64,000 nt of DNA from Streptomyces sp. Tu6071 (GTDB lineage Bacteria; Actinomycetota; Actinomycetes; Streptomycetales; Streptomycetaceae), in assembly GCF_000213055.1 (NCBI RefSeq), contig NZ_CM001165.1, positions 1,922,001 through 1,986,000 on the forward strand. The letters run 5' to 3'. The notes below the pieces were generated by a model, which was given only the letters and a program-made list of their open reading frames with translations, had not been told where the DNA came from and ran no database searches. The position numbers and the translations under genes are program-made. Shown piece after piece: positions 53,683-63,000 of the stretch (position 1 is its first letter; each line of letters begins with the position of its first letter).

Positions 53683-54416
53683 CCCCGGCCCCCACGCACG
53701 CCACCCCGGCCCCGACTCACTCTTGCGGGTGAGAGCGGGGCTGGGGTGTTTTTTTGGGGGGGGAGGCGGGGCGCTCGGGGCAAGGCACCGGGCTCGGGCG
53801 CGGCGTGCGGGCGAGACGGCGTGGGGCGCGCGACGCGGAGTGACGCGACGTGGATGGGGCGTCGTGGGGCGCGACGCCAGGCGACGCGACGCGGCGTGAC
53901 GTGACGTGATGGCGATGCGGTACGCGACGTAGCGCACGGCTGGTACGCGACGTCGGGCCATACGCGACGCCACGTCGCCGCCGCGTGGGCGCGACGTCGC
54001 GTCGCCAACGTCGCCTGCGCGACGTACTACGCGTCAGCCCGCACGCGACGTGGCAGCGCGATACGACGCAACGCGGCGCGACGTCGCGCGCCACACACGC
54101 GACGCGACGCCCCGCCGAAGGCGACGTACCCCCACCCCCAGCGCTACGTGACGCGGCGACGTCGCGCCGACAGACGCCGCGTCGCCCCGTCCACCGCACC
54201 CCACGCCGCGCGACGTCGCGGCGTACGGCGGATGGCGCGCGACGCCGCACGCCGCGTGTTACGTTCCAGGCGATTTAGGGACGAACAACGCGCTCTCGCG
54301 ACCGGTCGGACACGGACGCGACGTCAACCCGCCGCCACGCGGTCCGGCACCGTCGCGGCGACTCGCGCGACGCCGCCCCGAATCCGACGGCCCCGAGCGG
54401 AACTGAGGTGCACTGC
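53683..54416. repeat. Long palindrome tract after the aminotransferase gene
   Basis: Apart from the terminator at 53702-53755, the 734 bases hold no recognisable gene. From 53810 to 54250 it is almost continuous repeat, with exact palindromes near 53995, 54080, 54155 and 54209 and half-sites every 8-20 bases. The 130 bases before the ABC ATPase gene are less repetitive and contain TTTAGGGACGAAC, a possible promoter. Confidence 0.65.
53702..53755 (+). terminator. Strong intrinsic terminator of the Lrp-aminotransferase operon
   Basis: CACCCCGGCCCCGACTCAC pairs with GTGAGAGCGGGGCTGGGGTG (about 18 bp, one wobble and a small bulge) around a 7-9 base loop, followed by a run of seven T. It is the clearest rho-independent terminator in the window. 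Confidence 0.9.
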
Positions 54417-55169
54417 ATGGCTGCCCCCTCGCCATCCCCGGCCGACGACGTGCTGCGGGCCGAGGGCCTGCACGTGACCCGTCACGGCTCCCCCGTGCTG
54501 AGCGACGTGACGCTCAGCCTGCGACACGGCGAGATCCTCGCCGTGGGCGGACCACGCGGCAGCGGACGCTCCACCTTGCTGCGCTGCCTCGCCGGCATGG
54601 CCCGCCCCGACCAGGGCGGCATCTGGTTCGACGGGGCGCCGCTCCACGAGCTGTCGACGGCGCGGCGTGCCCACGTACGGCGCGACCACTTCGGCTGGCT
54701 GGAGGAGACACCGCACCTCGCCCCGGAACTCACCGCATGGGAGAACGCGGCGCTGCCGCTCCTCCTGCGCGGCGTCCCGCACCGCGCGGCACGCGACGTC
54801 GCGACGGAGTGGCTGGAACGCCTCGACATCGCCCCGTGCGCGCGACGCCGCCCGCACGCGCTCACCCACCTGGAGCAACACCGCGTCGCGATGGCCCGCG
54901 CGCTCGCCGGCACCCCCGCGCTCCTCTTCGCCGACGAGCCCACCGCCGCGCTCCACTCGGCCGACCGTGCCGTTCTGCTGCGCACCCTCGTCACCGCGGC
55001 GCGCACGCACGGCATCAGCATGCTCCTCACGACCCACGGCGACGAAGCGGCGGAACTCGCCGACCGCTCCGTCTCCCTGCGCGACGGACGCCTCGCCGAC
55101 GCGACGTCCGTCTCCGGCGACGTTCCCGGTACGGAAGAGGGGAAGGCGACGTGCTCAGTCTCCGTCTAG
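54417..55169 (+). CDS. ABC transporter ATP-binding protein with degenerate nucleotide-binding motifs
   Basis: The 250-residue product has the ABC ATPase fold (VTLSLRHGEILAVGGPRGSG, then FADEPTAALHSADRAVLLRTL and LLTTHGDEAAELADRSVSLRDG). The Walker A lysine is replaced by Arg51 (GPRGSGRST), and the signature LSGGQ is replaced by LTHLEQ. Walker B and the H-loop His are intact. The ATG at 54417 follows GAGG. The gene overlaps the membrane-protein gene by 19 bases, so they form one transporter. Reduced or unusual ATP hydrolysis is an inference; a partner ATPase might supply activity. Confidence 0.8.
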   Translation: MAAPSPSPADDVLRAEGLHVTRHGSPVLSDVTLSLRHGEILAVGGPRGSGRSTLLRCLAGMARPDQGGIWFDGAPLHELSTARRAHVRRDHFGWLEETPHLAPELTAWENAALPLLLRGVPHRAARDVATEWLERLDIAPCARRRPHALTHLEQHRVAMARALAGTPALLFADEPTAALHSADRAVLLRTLVTAARTHGISMLLTTHGDEAAELADRSVSLRDGRLADATSVSGDVPGTEEGKATCSVSV

Positions 55170-56296
55170 TACGCGGCGGCAGGCCGCTCGTCCAGGCGCG
55201 GCGTCTCCTCGTGAGCGCGGCGTCGGCGGGCACCGGCTTCCTCCTCTTGGCCGCCCTCGGGCACGCCCTGTCGCACGACGGCGCGGCAAGCTCCGTCCGG
55301 CGCCTCGCATGGTGCCTCGTCCCGCTGGTCGCCACGGTGTACGTCGCGGTCGCCGTCTCCCGCACGGACCCCGCGCTCCGTCCCGAACGCGGGCGACCGC
55401 CCTACGGCCTCTCGTCCCGCGGCATGCGCCTCCTCACGGGCACAGCCACCGCGGCGTTCTGCGCCCTGGGCTCCGTCGCCGCGCTGCTCCTCTTCCTCCT
55501 CGGCCGCGGCAGCCTAGGCGTCCGGCCCCTGGGCGACGGCGCCGCGAAGGCGCTTGGCGCAGGCTTCGACATTCCCGTCGCGGCCGTCCTCACGCTCCTC
55601 GCCCTCGTCCCCGTCGCGACCTCGGCGGCGACAGCGGCCCTCGTTCCCGTCGCCGCCGGGCAGGGCACGGCGAACGCGACGCCCGGCGCGACGTCGGCGC
55701 CGCCGGGCCTGCCCTGGGGCGTCGCGCTGCTGGCAGCCGGGTTCGCCGTACGCGCCACACTCGGCGAGGGAACGGCCGGCCTCTCCGCCAAGGCCCTCGC
55801 GGGACGTGGCGGCGTTCCGGGCGGCGTCGTGGCCGGCTGGGCGCTGATCGCCGCGGGACTCGCCGTCGCCGGTCCGGGGATCACGTGGCTGTGCGGCAGG
55901 CTGCTGCAATCGGGCCGCCCCGGCGCCGTACGCCTCCTCGCGGGGCGCGGCCTCCAGGAGGAAGCTCGGCGCGTCGGCCGCCCCCTCGGCGTGGCAGTCG
56001 CGGTGGGTGCCGCGCTCGCCGCGGCGTACGGCGGCGACGCGACGTACAAGGCGACGGGCCCGCTCACGGCGCTCGGCGTGGGTCTCGTGGTGGGCTGCGC
56101 CGCGATCGCGCTTCTGCTGGCCGCCGTCGAGTCCCGTCAGGCCCGTACGGACATCACCGCGGCGCTGGAGCAGTCCGGGACACCCGCCGCGACACTCCGG
56201 ACCGCCGTGGCCGTTCGCGCCGGTGCCGTGCTGCTCGCCCTGATCCCGTTGACGTGGGCCGTCACGGTGCTCGCGACGTTGCCGGTCGGCCACTGA
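55151..56296 (+). CDS. ABC transporter membrane component (uncharacterised)
   Basis: This 381-residue integral membrane protein has about nine hydrophobic segments: RRLLVSAASAGTGFLLLAAL, LVPLVATVYVAVAV, and later AAFCALGSVAALLLFLL, VAAVLTLLALVPVA, ALIAAGLAVAG, LGVGLVVGCAAIALLLAAVE and VRAGAVLLALIPLTWAV. The region LEQSGTPAATLRTAVAVRAG resembles the C-terminal part of FtsX/MacB-like permeases, where the last segments follow a conserved turn. The GTG at 55151 has GGGGAAGG upstream. The substrate is unknown; peptide or lipid export is one possibility. Confidence 0.75.
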   Translation: MLSLRLVRGGRPLVQARRLLVSAASAGTGFLLLAALGHALSHDGAASSVRRLAWCLVPLVATVYVAVAVSRTDPALRPERGRPPYGLSSRGMRLLTGTATAAFCALGSVAALLLFLLGRGSLGVRPLGDGAAKALGAGFDIPVAAVLTLLALVPVATSAATAALVPVAAGQGTANATPGATSAPPGLPWGVALLAAGFAVRATLGEGTAGLSAKALAGRGGVPGGVVAGWALIAAGLAVAGPGITWLCGRLLQSGRPGAVRLLAGRGLQEEARRVGRPLGVAVAVGAALAAAYGGDATYKATGPLTALGVGLVVGCAAIALLLAAVESRQARTDITAALEQSGTPAATLRTAVAVRAGAVLLALIPLTWAVTVLATLPVGH

Positions 56297-56463
56297 CGCC
56301 TACGCCGCCCGCACCGAAGAGATCAGCGCGCCACCGATGAATCCCGTCGCGCCGGGCGGTCATCACCTGCATACGGACGCACGGAGACGTCGTGGTGCCC
56401 GTCGCGGCACGCCCGCACGTTCCAGGTGCGGCGTCGCTGCCCTTACCGAACCAGGAGAACCTG

Positions 56464-56880
56464 ATGAGCTACCAGCAGATGATCTTCATCAACCTCGTTG
56501 TCAACGATCTCTCCGTGACGAAGAAGTTCTTCACCGACCTGGGTTTCCGCCTCAACGAACAGTTCAGCGACGAGGAGACCGCGAGCGTGGTCATCAGCGA
56601 CACGATCATCACGATGCTGCACACGCGGGAACGCTTCGCCCAGTACACGCCGGCGGGCAAGACGCCCGCGGACGCCACGGCGACGACCGAAGTGTTGCTG
56701 ACACTCAGTGCGCGCAGCCGGGAAGAGGCCGACATGCTCGCCGACCGGGCGCTCGCCTCCGGCGGCAGCCCGGCTCGGGAGGCCGAGGACCACGGCTTCA
56801 TGTACGGGCGCTCCTTCACCGACCCCGACGGTCACGTCTGGGAGGTCGTCTGGATGGACCCCACGCAGATCCAGGAGTGA
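56464..56880 (+). CDS. VOC family protein (glyoxalase-like)
   Basis: The 138-residue vicinal-oxygen-chelate fold protein starts MSYQQMIFINLVVNDLSVTKKFFTDLGF, continues with VVISDTIITMLHTRERFA and ends RSFTDPDGHVWEVVWMDPTQIQ. The FTDPDGHVWE segment is the usual metal-ligand Glu end of the domain. Relatives act as glyoxalase-like or antibiotic-binding proteins; a specific reaction cannot be told. It starts at ATG 56464 after AGGAGAACCTG and stands alone. Confidence 0.85.
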   Translation: MSYQQMIFINLVVNDLSVTKKFFTDLGFRLNEQFSDEETASVVISDTIITMLHTRERFAQYTPAGKTPADATATTEVLLTLSARSREEADMLADRALASGGSPAREAEDHGFMYGRSFTDPDGHVWEVVWMDPTQIQE

Positions 56881-57013
56881 GCCACGCGACGTCGCGCAAC
56901 GGAGGACGGGGGACGTCGCGTCAGACGGAACTGCGCGCCGTCGCGTCAGATCTCGCGCAACGTCGCAACAGACGGTGCGGCGCACGCGACGTCGCGCCAG
57001 GCTCCGCGTACGT

Positions 57014-57045
57014 CGCGCGCCGCGTCGGCCACCACGCGGCGCGCG
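57014..57045. terminator. Bidirectional hairpin between VOC gene and thiamine ABC operon
   Basis: A perfect 12-bp stem (CGCGCGCCGCGT and complement) has an 8-base loop. It lies 9 bases past the stop of the leftward ATPase gene and downstream of the VOC gene. It is built on palindrome-like sequence. Confidence 0.6.
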
Positions 57046-57053
57046 TCGTGGCG

Positions 57054-58205
57054 CTAGTCCAGCACCACGACGTCCTGGGCGTCGAAGACGACGCCTACAC
57101 GGTCCCCGCGTTCCGGTGCCTCGTACAACGTGCACGTCGCCTCGATCTCCGGCGCGTCGTGGGGACGCAGTCGTACCGAGACGTGGGTGCCATGGAAGGT
57201 CCGTGCCACGACCTCGCACGGAAGGCCGCCGGACTCCGCGACGAGGCGCACTCCCCCGGGCCGTACGAGCACCGTGTGCTCCCCTGACGCCGCCGTGACG
57301 CTTTCGTGCAGCGGCAACCGCCCCCACGGCGTCTCCGCGACGCGTCCCGTAACCCGGGCGCGTACCAGGTTGCCGAAGCCGAGGAAACGCGCGACGAAGG
57401 GATCAGCGGGGCGCCGCCAGACGTCGAGCGGCGCCCCGGACTGCGCGATCGCCCCGTCGCGCATGATGACGACCCGGTCGGCGAGGGCGAACGCCTCTCC
57501 CTGGTCGTGCGTCACGGCGAGCACCGTGGTGCCCAGCGCGGTGAACAGCTCGCGCAGCTCCTGCACGAGGCGTTCGCGCAGCGTCCTGTCGAGTTGTCCG
57601 AACGGCTCGTCGAGCATGAGCAGGCTGGGCCTGGGCGCGAGCGCGCGCGCCAGGGCGACGCGCTGCTGCTCGCCGCCCGAGAGCGAACCGACGCCGCGAT
57701 GCCCCGCGTCGGCCAGTCCGACGAGCGACAGCAACTCGGCCACCCGCGCTTCGCGCTCACCCGACGGCATACGCCGCATGCGCAGACCGAACGCGACGTT
57801 GCCCGCGACGTCGCGCTGCGGGAAGAGCTGATGGTCCTGGAACATGAGTCCCACGCCGCGCCGGTGCACCGGCACGTCGCGCTGATCCTCGCCCCCGAGC
57901 CACACGCTCCCCGCGTCGAGCGGCTGCAAGCCCGCGACGGCGCGCAGGAGCGTCGATTTCCCGCTCCCGCTGGGCCCCAGGACGCAGACGACCTCGTGCG
58001 TGCGCACCGACAGGTCCACCGCGTCGAGCGCCGCCCGCCCGTTCCCGAAACGCACCGTGGCCCCGTCGACGCGCAACGCGGCCCTGGGCTCCGCTTCCCC
58101 TTGTCGCACGCCGACGACGCGCGACGTCGCGGCCCGCGCCGTCCCCCCGTCGCGCGCCGAAGCCTCGGCGGCGTTCTCGCGACGTGCACCACTGGAGCGC
58201 GGCAT
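57054..58205 (-). CDS. Thiamine-type ABC transporter ATP-binding protein
   Basis: The 383-residue ATPase has Walker A GPSGSGKST near 75-83, Q-loop MFQDHQLFPQ, signature SLSGGEQQRVALARAL, Walker B LLMLDEPFGQLD and AVTHDQGEAFALADRV. A C-terminal TOBE-like domain follows. It is the last gene of a three-gene transporter: its ATG overlaps the stop of the permease gene by one base. The first 40 residues include ARAATSRVVGV, from an exact palindrome at 58121. It is under the TPP riboswitch at 61293-61402, so thiamine or a precursor is the likely substrate. Confidence 0.9.
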   Translation of the reverse strand: MPRSSGARRENAAEASARDGGTARAATSRVVGVRQGEAEPRAALRVDGATVRFGNGRAALDAVDLSVRTHEVVCVLGPSGSGKSTLLRAVAGLQPLDAGSVWLGGEDQRDVPVHRRGVGLMFQDHQLFPQRDVAGNVAFGLRMRRMPSGEREARVAELLSLVGLADAGHRGVGSLSGGEQQRVALARALAPRPSLLMLDEPFGQLDRTLRERLVQELRELFTALGTTVLAVTHDQGEAFALADRVVIMRDGAIAQSGAPLDVWRRPADPFVARFLGFGNLVRARVTGRVAETPWGRLPLHESVTAASGEHTVLVRPGGVRLVAESGGLPCEVVARTFHGTHVSVRLRPHDAPEIEATCTLYEAPERGDRVGVVFDAQDVVVLD

Positions 58206-60121
58206 CAGCGCGACCTCTCCTTCGTAAGGGGCCCCTCGGTGGGGGCGGTGACCGCGCCGTCCGGGCGCAGCGCCGGAGCCTGGCGCGGCTTCGTGACGGC
58301 GGCGGGGCTGGACCGTGCACGGCCGGACGGACCCCTGCCTCCTTGGCCCACGTCGCGTGGGCGCAGCCGCTCCAGGACCAGCAGGGAGACGACGCACACC
58401 AGCATGAGGACAGTGGAGAGCGCCATTGCCTGCCCGTAGTTCAGGTCGCCGGGACGTCCCAGGAGGCGCGCGACGGCGACGGGCAGCGTCGGGCTGTCCG
58501 GGCGGGCGAGGAAGACGGTCGCGCCGAATTCGCCCAGTGACACGGCGAAGGCGAAGCCGGCGGCCACGAGCACCGCGCGACGTACCAGCGGCAGATCGAC
58601 CTCCCACCACACCCGCCACGGCGACGCCCCGAGCACCGACGCGGCGTCGCGCAGCCGTTGGTCGACGGCGCGCAGCACGGGAAGCATCGTCCGGACGACG
58701 AACGGCGCGCCCACGAGTGCCTGAGCGAGCGGGACGAGAATCCAGGACGCGCGCAGATCGAGCGGAGGCTCGTCGAGCGCGATGAGGAAGCCGAAGCCCA
58801 CGGTGACCGCCGACACCCCGAGCGGCAGCATCAGCAAGGCGTCGAATCCGCGGAGCAGCCGGGATACGCCGCCCGGCCGGCCGTCCTGCCCCCGTCGCTC
58901 ACGGCTGAGCGCGACGGCGGCCAAGCCGCCGACGACGAGGGCGATGAGCGTCGCCACGGCCGCGTAACGCAGAGAGTTGCCGACCGCCGCGATGGGAGCG
59001 ACGAGGAAGGTGCCTCCGTCTGCGGAACCGAGGGCCCGGAAGTAGGTCAGACCGAAGCCGTCCGGGGTGTCGAAGGCGCGCAGGACGAGCACCGCGAGCG
59101 GCAGCACGAGAAGTACCGCGACGACACCCAGGACGCCGCTCAGCAGCGTCCACTGCGCCACGCCGCGTGGCCGCCGCGCCGTGCGCGACGGGTCCACGAG
59201 CCGCAACGTGCTCTCGCCCCTGCGCAGCACCCACGCGTGCAGAGCCAGCACCGCCACGACGGCGCCGAGCTGGACGAGCGTCAGCACCGCCGCCGTGGAG
59301 AGATCGAGCAGCTGCGCCGTCTGCCGGTAGATCTCCACCTCCAGCGTCGAGTAGGCCGGGCCGCCGAGGATCTGCACGATCCCGAACGACGTGAAGGTGA
59401 ACAGGAACACCATCAAGCCGGCCGACGCCACGGCGGGAGCGAGCGCAGGCAGCGTGACCGCCCGCCAGGCCCGCCAGCGCGAAGCGCCCAGGGTGCGCGC
59501 GGCGTCCTCCTGCCGCGTGTCCAGCTGCGCCCACAATCCGCCGACCGTGCGCACCACGACGGAGTAGTTGAAGAAGACGTGGGCCGCGAGGATCGCCCAG
59601 ACCGTGGTGTCCAGGCGCACGCCCCACAGCTCGTCCAACAGCCCGCCGCGCCCGAGTACGGCGAGGAAGGCGCTGCCGACCACGACAGTGGGCAGGACGA
59701 AGGGCACCGTGACGACGGCGCGCAGCACGCCCTTCCCGGGGAAAGCAAAGCGCGCGAAGACGTACGCCCCGGGCAGTGCGAGGAGAAGGGTCAACGCCGT
59801 GGACACCAGGGCCTGCCACGTCGTGAACCAAAGCACGTCGCGTATGTCGCGGCGCCCCAGGACATCCGCGACGGCGCCGAGCTGCCACCCCGCCGAGGTG
59901 TGCAGCCCACGCCCCACGATCGCCGCGACGGGATAGCCGAAGAACAGCGCGAAGAAGAGCGCGGCGGCCGCGACGAGGAGCAGCACGGTGACGCGACGTC
60001 GCGTCACGGGACGCGCCGGGGTGAGGCGACGTCGCGCGGGACGTCGCGACGTGTCAGCGCGACCTACGGCGCGCGCCGACGCGTCGTGCGGCGTCCCAGG
60101 CGACATCCCGCGCGACCTCAC
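58205..60121 (-). CDS. thiP: Thiamine-type ABC transporter permease (ThiP-like, fused double domain)
   Basis: This 638-residue membrane protein has two permease domains in one chain, as in ThiP and FbpB. The first contact motif is EDAARTLGASRWRAWRAVTLP (near residue 210), the second LRDAASVLGASPWRVWWEVDLP (near residue 510). About 12 membrane segments are visible. The GTG at 60121 overlaps the stop of the binding-protein gene (GTGA). The N-terminal tail SRRPARRRLTPARPVTRRR is palindrome-derived. Import of thiamine is inferred from the riboswitch and gene order. Confidence 0.9.
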   Translation of the reverse strand: MRSRGMSPGTPHDASARAVGRADTSRRPARRRLTPARPVTRRRVTVLLLVAAAALFFALFFGYPVAAIVGRGLHTSAGWQLGAVADVLGRRDIRDVLWFTTWQALVSTALTLLLALPGAYVFARFAFPGKGVLRAVVTVPFVLPTVVVGSAFLAVLGRGGLLDELWGVRLDTTVWAILAAHVFFNYSVVVRTVGGLWAQLDTRQEDAARTLGASRWRAWRAVTLPALAPAVASAGLMVFLFTFTSFGIVQILGGPAYSTLEVEIYRQTAQLLDLSTAAVLTLVQLGAVVAVLALHAWVLRRGESTLRLVDPSRTARRPRGVAQWTLLSGVLGVVAVLLVLPLAVLVLRAFDTPDGFGLTYFRALGSADGGTFLVAPIAAVGNSLRYAAVATLIALVVGGLAAVALSRERRGQDGRPGGVSRLLRGFDALLMLPLGVSAVTVGFGFLIALDEPPLDLRASWILVPLAQALVGAPFVVRTMLPVLRAVDQRLRDAASVLGASPWRVWWEVDLPLVRRAVLVAAGFAFAVSLGEFGATVFLARPDSPTLPVAVARLLGRPGDLNYGQAMALSTVLMLVCVVSLLVLERLRPRDVGQGGRGPSGRARSSPAAVTKPRQAPALRPDGAVTAPTEGPLTKERSR

Positions 60122-61206
60122 TTGACGACCAGTGAGGTCCAGGCGTTGATCCAGTCCTCACGGTGCTCGGCGATCTTCTGCGGCGCGACGGTCCGCGCTC
60201 CGTCGGCCTCCGCTCCGTACCGCGTGAACAGATCCGGCAGCGCCGTCCCCTTGACGACCGGATTGACGAACATCTGGAGCGGCATGTCCCGCTGGAAGGT
60301 GTCGCTCAGCAGGAAGTCGAGGAGCGCCTTGCCGCCCTCCGGGTTGGGCGCACCGTCGAGCAGACCCGCGAACTCCGTCTGCCGGAAGCACGTCCCGGTC
60401 GCGACACCCGTGGGCGCGTCCTCGGGCCGCGGATCCGCGTAGAGGACCTCGACGGGCGGGCTGGAGGCGTACGAGACGACGAGCGGCCGGTCGCCGCCCG
60501 CCTTGTGTCCACCGGCGGAGCCCGAGAACTCCTCGTTGTACGCCTGCTCCCAGCTGTCCACGACCTTGACGCCGTTGGCGCGAAGCTTCTTCCAGTACGT
60601 CTGCCACCCCCGCTCCCCGTACTGCGCGACGCTTCCGAGGAGGAAGCCGAGACCCGGCGAAGACGTCGCGGTGTTCTCCGTCACGAGCAGGTTCTTGTAG
60701 GCGGGGTCGGCGAGGTCGGCGAGGGTCTTCGGCGGGTCGAGCTTCTTACCCTCGAAGTACTTCTTGTCGTAGTTGACGCATATGTCACCCGTGTCGATGG
60801 GGGTGACACGGTGCCGCTTGCCGTCGAGTTGGAGGTCTGCGGGGACGGCGGAGAGTCCCTTCGCCTCGTACGGCTGGAAGACTCCCTGATCCAGGGCGCG
60901 GGACAGCAGGGTGTTGTCGACGCCGAAGAAGACGTCGCCCTGAGGACGCCCCTTGGTGAGGACGGCCTGGTTCACCGCCTGACCGGCATCGCCGCTCTTG
61001 AGGACCTTGAGGCGGTACCCGGTCTTCTGCTCGAACTTCTTCAGCACGCTCTTGGAAGCGGCGAAGGAGTCGTGGCTGACGAGTGTGACGGTCTTGCCGC
61101 TCGACGGGCCGGCATCGGCCGCCGAGTCGTCGCCGCAGGCGGCGAGGCCGGTAGCGGCCAGACCCGCCGCGACTATGGCGGCGACGGTCTTGCGTCGGGT
61201 GGACAT
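60118..61206 (-). CDS. thiB: Thiamine-type ABC transporter substrate-binding lipoprotein
   Basis: The 362-residue protein has a lipoprotein signal (RRKTVAAIVAAGLAATGLAACG, Cys near residue 24) and the TbpA/ThiB body: TVTLVSHDSFAASKSVLKKFEQKTGYRL, GDVFFGVDNTLLSRAL, TPIDTGDICVNYDKKYF and SPGLGFLLGSVAQYGERGWQTYWKKL. The ATG at 61206 follows GGAGGAATTC. It is the first gene of the operon and lies about 90 bases downstream of the TPP aptamer, so thiamine, TPP or a precursor is the likely ligand. Confidence 0.92.
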   Translation of the reverse strand: MSTRRKTVAAIVAAGLAATGLAACGDDSAADAGPSSGKTVTLVSHDSFAASKSVLKKFEQKTGYRLKVLKSGDAGQAVNQAVLTKGRPQGDVFFGVDNTLLSRALDQGVFQPYEAKGLSAVPADLQLDGKRHRVTPIDTGDICVNYDKKYFEGKKLDPPKTLADLADPAYKNLLVTENTATSSPGLGFLLGSVAQYGERGWQTYWKKLRANGVKVVDSWEQAYNEEFSGSAGGHKAGGDRPLVVSYASSPPVEVLYADPRPEDAPTGVATGTCFRQTEFAGLLDGAPNPEGGKALLDFLLSDTFQRDMPLQMFVNPVVKGTALPDLFTRYGAEADGARTVAPQKIAEHREDWINAWTSLVVK

Positions 61207-61239
61207 GAATTCCTCCTGGGGTGGCCAGGAGAAGACGCG

Positions 61240-61274
61240 GCCCTGCCCGCGGCCGGCGAGGCCGCGGGCAGGGC
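61240..61274 (-). promoter_or_regulatory. Hairpin between TPP aptamer and thiB (probable expression platform)
   Basis: GCCCTGCCCGCGGCC and its exact complement form a 15-bp stem with a 5-base loop, about 20 bases after the aptamer and 23 bases before the ribosome-binding site. It may act as a terminator (no T-tract) or an alternative structure controlled by TPP binding. Confidence 0.6.
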
Positions 61275-61292
61275 ACAACAGCATGAGTGGTG

Positions 61293-61402
61293 ACCGAACT
61301 CCCTACCCGGAATGACCCGGGCGAGGTTCAGAGGGTCTGCGACCTGTACACCGGTGACCGGTGTGGTGTCGCACTCTCAGCGCTGTGGCGCTCCCCTGTC
61401 GG
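61293..61402 (-). ncRNA. TPP riboswitch (THI element)
   Basis: On the leftward strand the conserved core is present in order: GGGGAGC, then GCTGAGA, the variable stem (CCGGTCACCGG), ACCCTCTGAACCT, CGGGTCATTCCGGGTAGGGA. These are the standard TPP aptamer segments. It lies in the 5' leader of the thiB-thiP-ATPase operon and should repress it when thiamine pyrophosphate is plentiful. Confidence 0.95.
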
Positions 61403-61753
61403 AATGTGTACGTCGTACGGAGTATGAAGATGTCGCGCTCCCGGACGCGCCGCGAGCGATGCTGCTCTCCCACCCTATCGCTACGCCGCGCGGGGCACCG
61501 GTGCCGTCCAGGCCGCACCGCGTGCGACGTGCCTCGCGCCGTCCACGCCACGTCGCGTGCCCCACGTCCTCGCCGCCTCGCCTGCGCGACGTCCACGCCG
61601 CATCGTGCACACGACATGCCCTGCGCCTGCCCCGCCGCATCCTGCCCACACCCACGCACGCCGCGTCGCACGCCACCACGTCGCGTCGCGGCACCACGTC
61701 ACCTCGCGGCACACGCGGCACCCCGCCGCCCTGCGCCGCCGCGCCATGCTCCC

Positions 61754-62863
61754 TCAGCGCTCCGCCGCCGCCAACTGCCCGCACGCGCCGTCGATCTCCT
61801 GCCCCCGGGTGTCGCGCACCGTCACCGGCACACCATGAGCCGCGATCGCGTCCACGAAGGCGCGCTCGTCCTCCGGCCGCGACGCGGTCCACTTCGACCC
61901 GGGCGTCGGGTTGAGCGGGATGAGGTTGACGTGCACGCGCTTGTTCTTCAGGAGCCGGCCCAGGAGGTCGCCGCGCCACGCCTGGTCGTTGATGTCGCGG
62001 ATGAGCGCGTACTCGATCGACACCCGCCGCCCCGACTTCTCCGCGTACTCCCACGCGGCGTCCAGAACTTCACGTACCTTCCACCGCGTGTTGACGGGCA
62101 CCAGCGTGTCCCGGAGCTCGTCGTCCGGGGCGTGCAGCGAGACGGCGAGCCTGCACTTGAACCCTTCGTCCGCGAAACGATGGATCGCGGGCACCAAGCC
62201 CACGGTGGACACCGTGATGCCGCGCTGCGAGAGCCCGAGCCCGTCGGGCTCCGGGTCGGTGAGCCTTCGGATGGCGCCCACGACGCGGTTGTAGTTGGCA
62301 AGAGGCTCGCCCATGCCCATGAAGACGATGTTGGAGAGCCTCGCCGGTCCGCCGGGAATCTCCCCGTCGCGCAGCGCGCGCATGCCCTCGACGATCTGGT
62401 GGACGATCTCGGCCGCCGAGAGATTGCGGTCGAGGCCGGCCTGCCCCGTCGCGCAGAACGGGCAGTTCATGCCGCAGCCCGCCTGCGAGGAGATGCACAT
62501 GGTGACGCGGTCGGGGTAGCGCATGAGCACCGACTCGACGAGCGTGCCGTCGAAGAGACGCCACAGCGTCTTGCGCGTCGTGTCGTCGTCGCACGAGATG
62601 TGCCGCACGACCGACATCAACTCGGGCAGCAGCGCCTCCTGGAGCCGCCCCCGCGCCGCGGCGGGGATGTCGGTCCACTGCGCCGGGTCCTGGGCGTAGC
62701 GGGCGAAGTAGTGCTGCGAGAGCTGCTTGGCGCGGAACGGCTTCTCGCCGATGGCGGCGACGGCCTCCTTGCGCTCGGCGGGGCTGAGGTCGGCGAGGTG
62801 ACGAGGGGGCTTCTTGGCACCGCGCGGCGCGACGAAGGTGAGTTCTCCCGGTGCGGGCGGCAT
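61754..62863 (-). CDS. rlmN: Dual-specificity RNA methyltransferase RlmN
   Basis: RlmN methylates C2 of A2503 in 23S rRNA (and A37 in some tRNAs) using radical SAM chemistry. The 369-residue product has the CxxxCxxC cluster motif at Cys130, Cys134 and Cys137 ([13 protein letters not shown]), [27 protein letters not shown], and the C-terminal [19 protein letters not shown], whose Cys is the methyl-carrying residue of the family. The ATG at 62863 gives a family-like N-terminus. Leftward, downstream of cdsA. Confidence 0.96.
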   Translation of the reverse strand: MPPAPGELTFVAPRGAKKPPRHLADLSPAERKEAVAAIGEKPFRAKQLSQHYFARYAQDPAQWTDIPAAARGRLQEALLPELMSVVRHISCDDDTTRKTLWRLFDGTLVESVLMRYPDRVTMCISSQAGCGMNCPFCATGQAGLDRNLSAAEIVHQIVEGMRALRDGEIPGGPARLSNIVFMGMGEPLANYNRVVGAIRRLTDPEPDGLGLSQRGITVSTVGLVPAIHRFADEGFKCRLAVSLHAPDDELRDTLVPVNTRWKVREVLDAAWEYAEKSGRRVSIEYALIRDINDQAWRGDLLGRLLKNKRVHVNLIPLNPTPGSKWTASRPEDERAFVDAIAAHGVPVTVRDTRGQEIDGACGQLAAAER

Positions 62864-63000
62864 GGGCCAATACTCCTCAGATACGGTGCGGCGCCGCGCG
62901 CCCCTGGGGACGCGACGACGCGCCGGGTGGGCGCCTCGGGGGCGGCGTACGGTGCGCGATGTCGCCCTGCGGGGCGCGACGCGGCGTGAGGCCGTACACG

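Larger units (their letters stand above)
61207..61753. other. Leader of the thiamine operon and gap to rlmN
   Basis: The right-hand gap contains the TPP riboswitch (61293-61402), its downstream 15-bp hairpin (61240-61274), and 61403-61480 with probable promoter sequence (GTACGTCGTACGGAGTATGAAGATG on the + strand, in two pieces). From 61500 to 61750 there are half-sites and a CACGTCGCG-rich region. No gene is seen. Confidence 0.6.

Noticed and set aside
53810..54250. Replication origin or plasmid-type iteron array
   Set aside because: No rep, parAB or DnaA-box-like sequences nearby, and the same units occur throughout the window.
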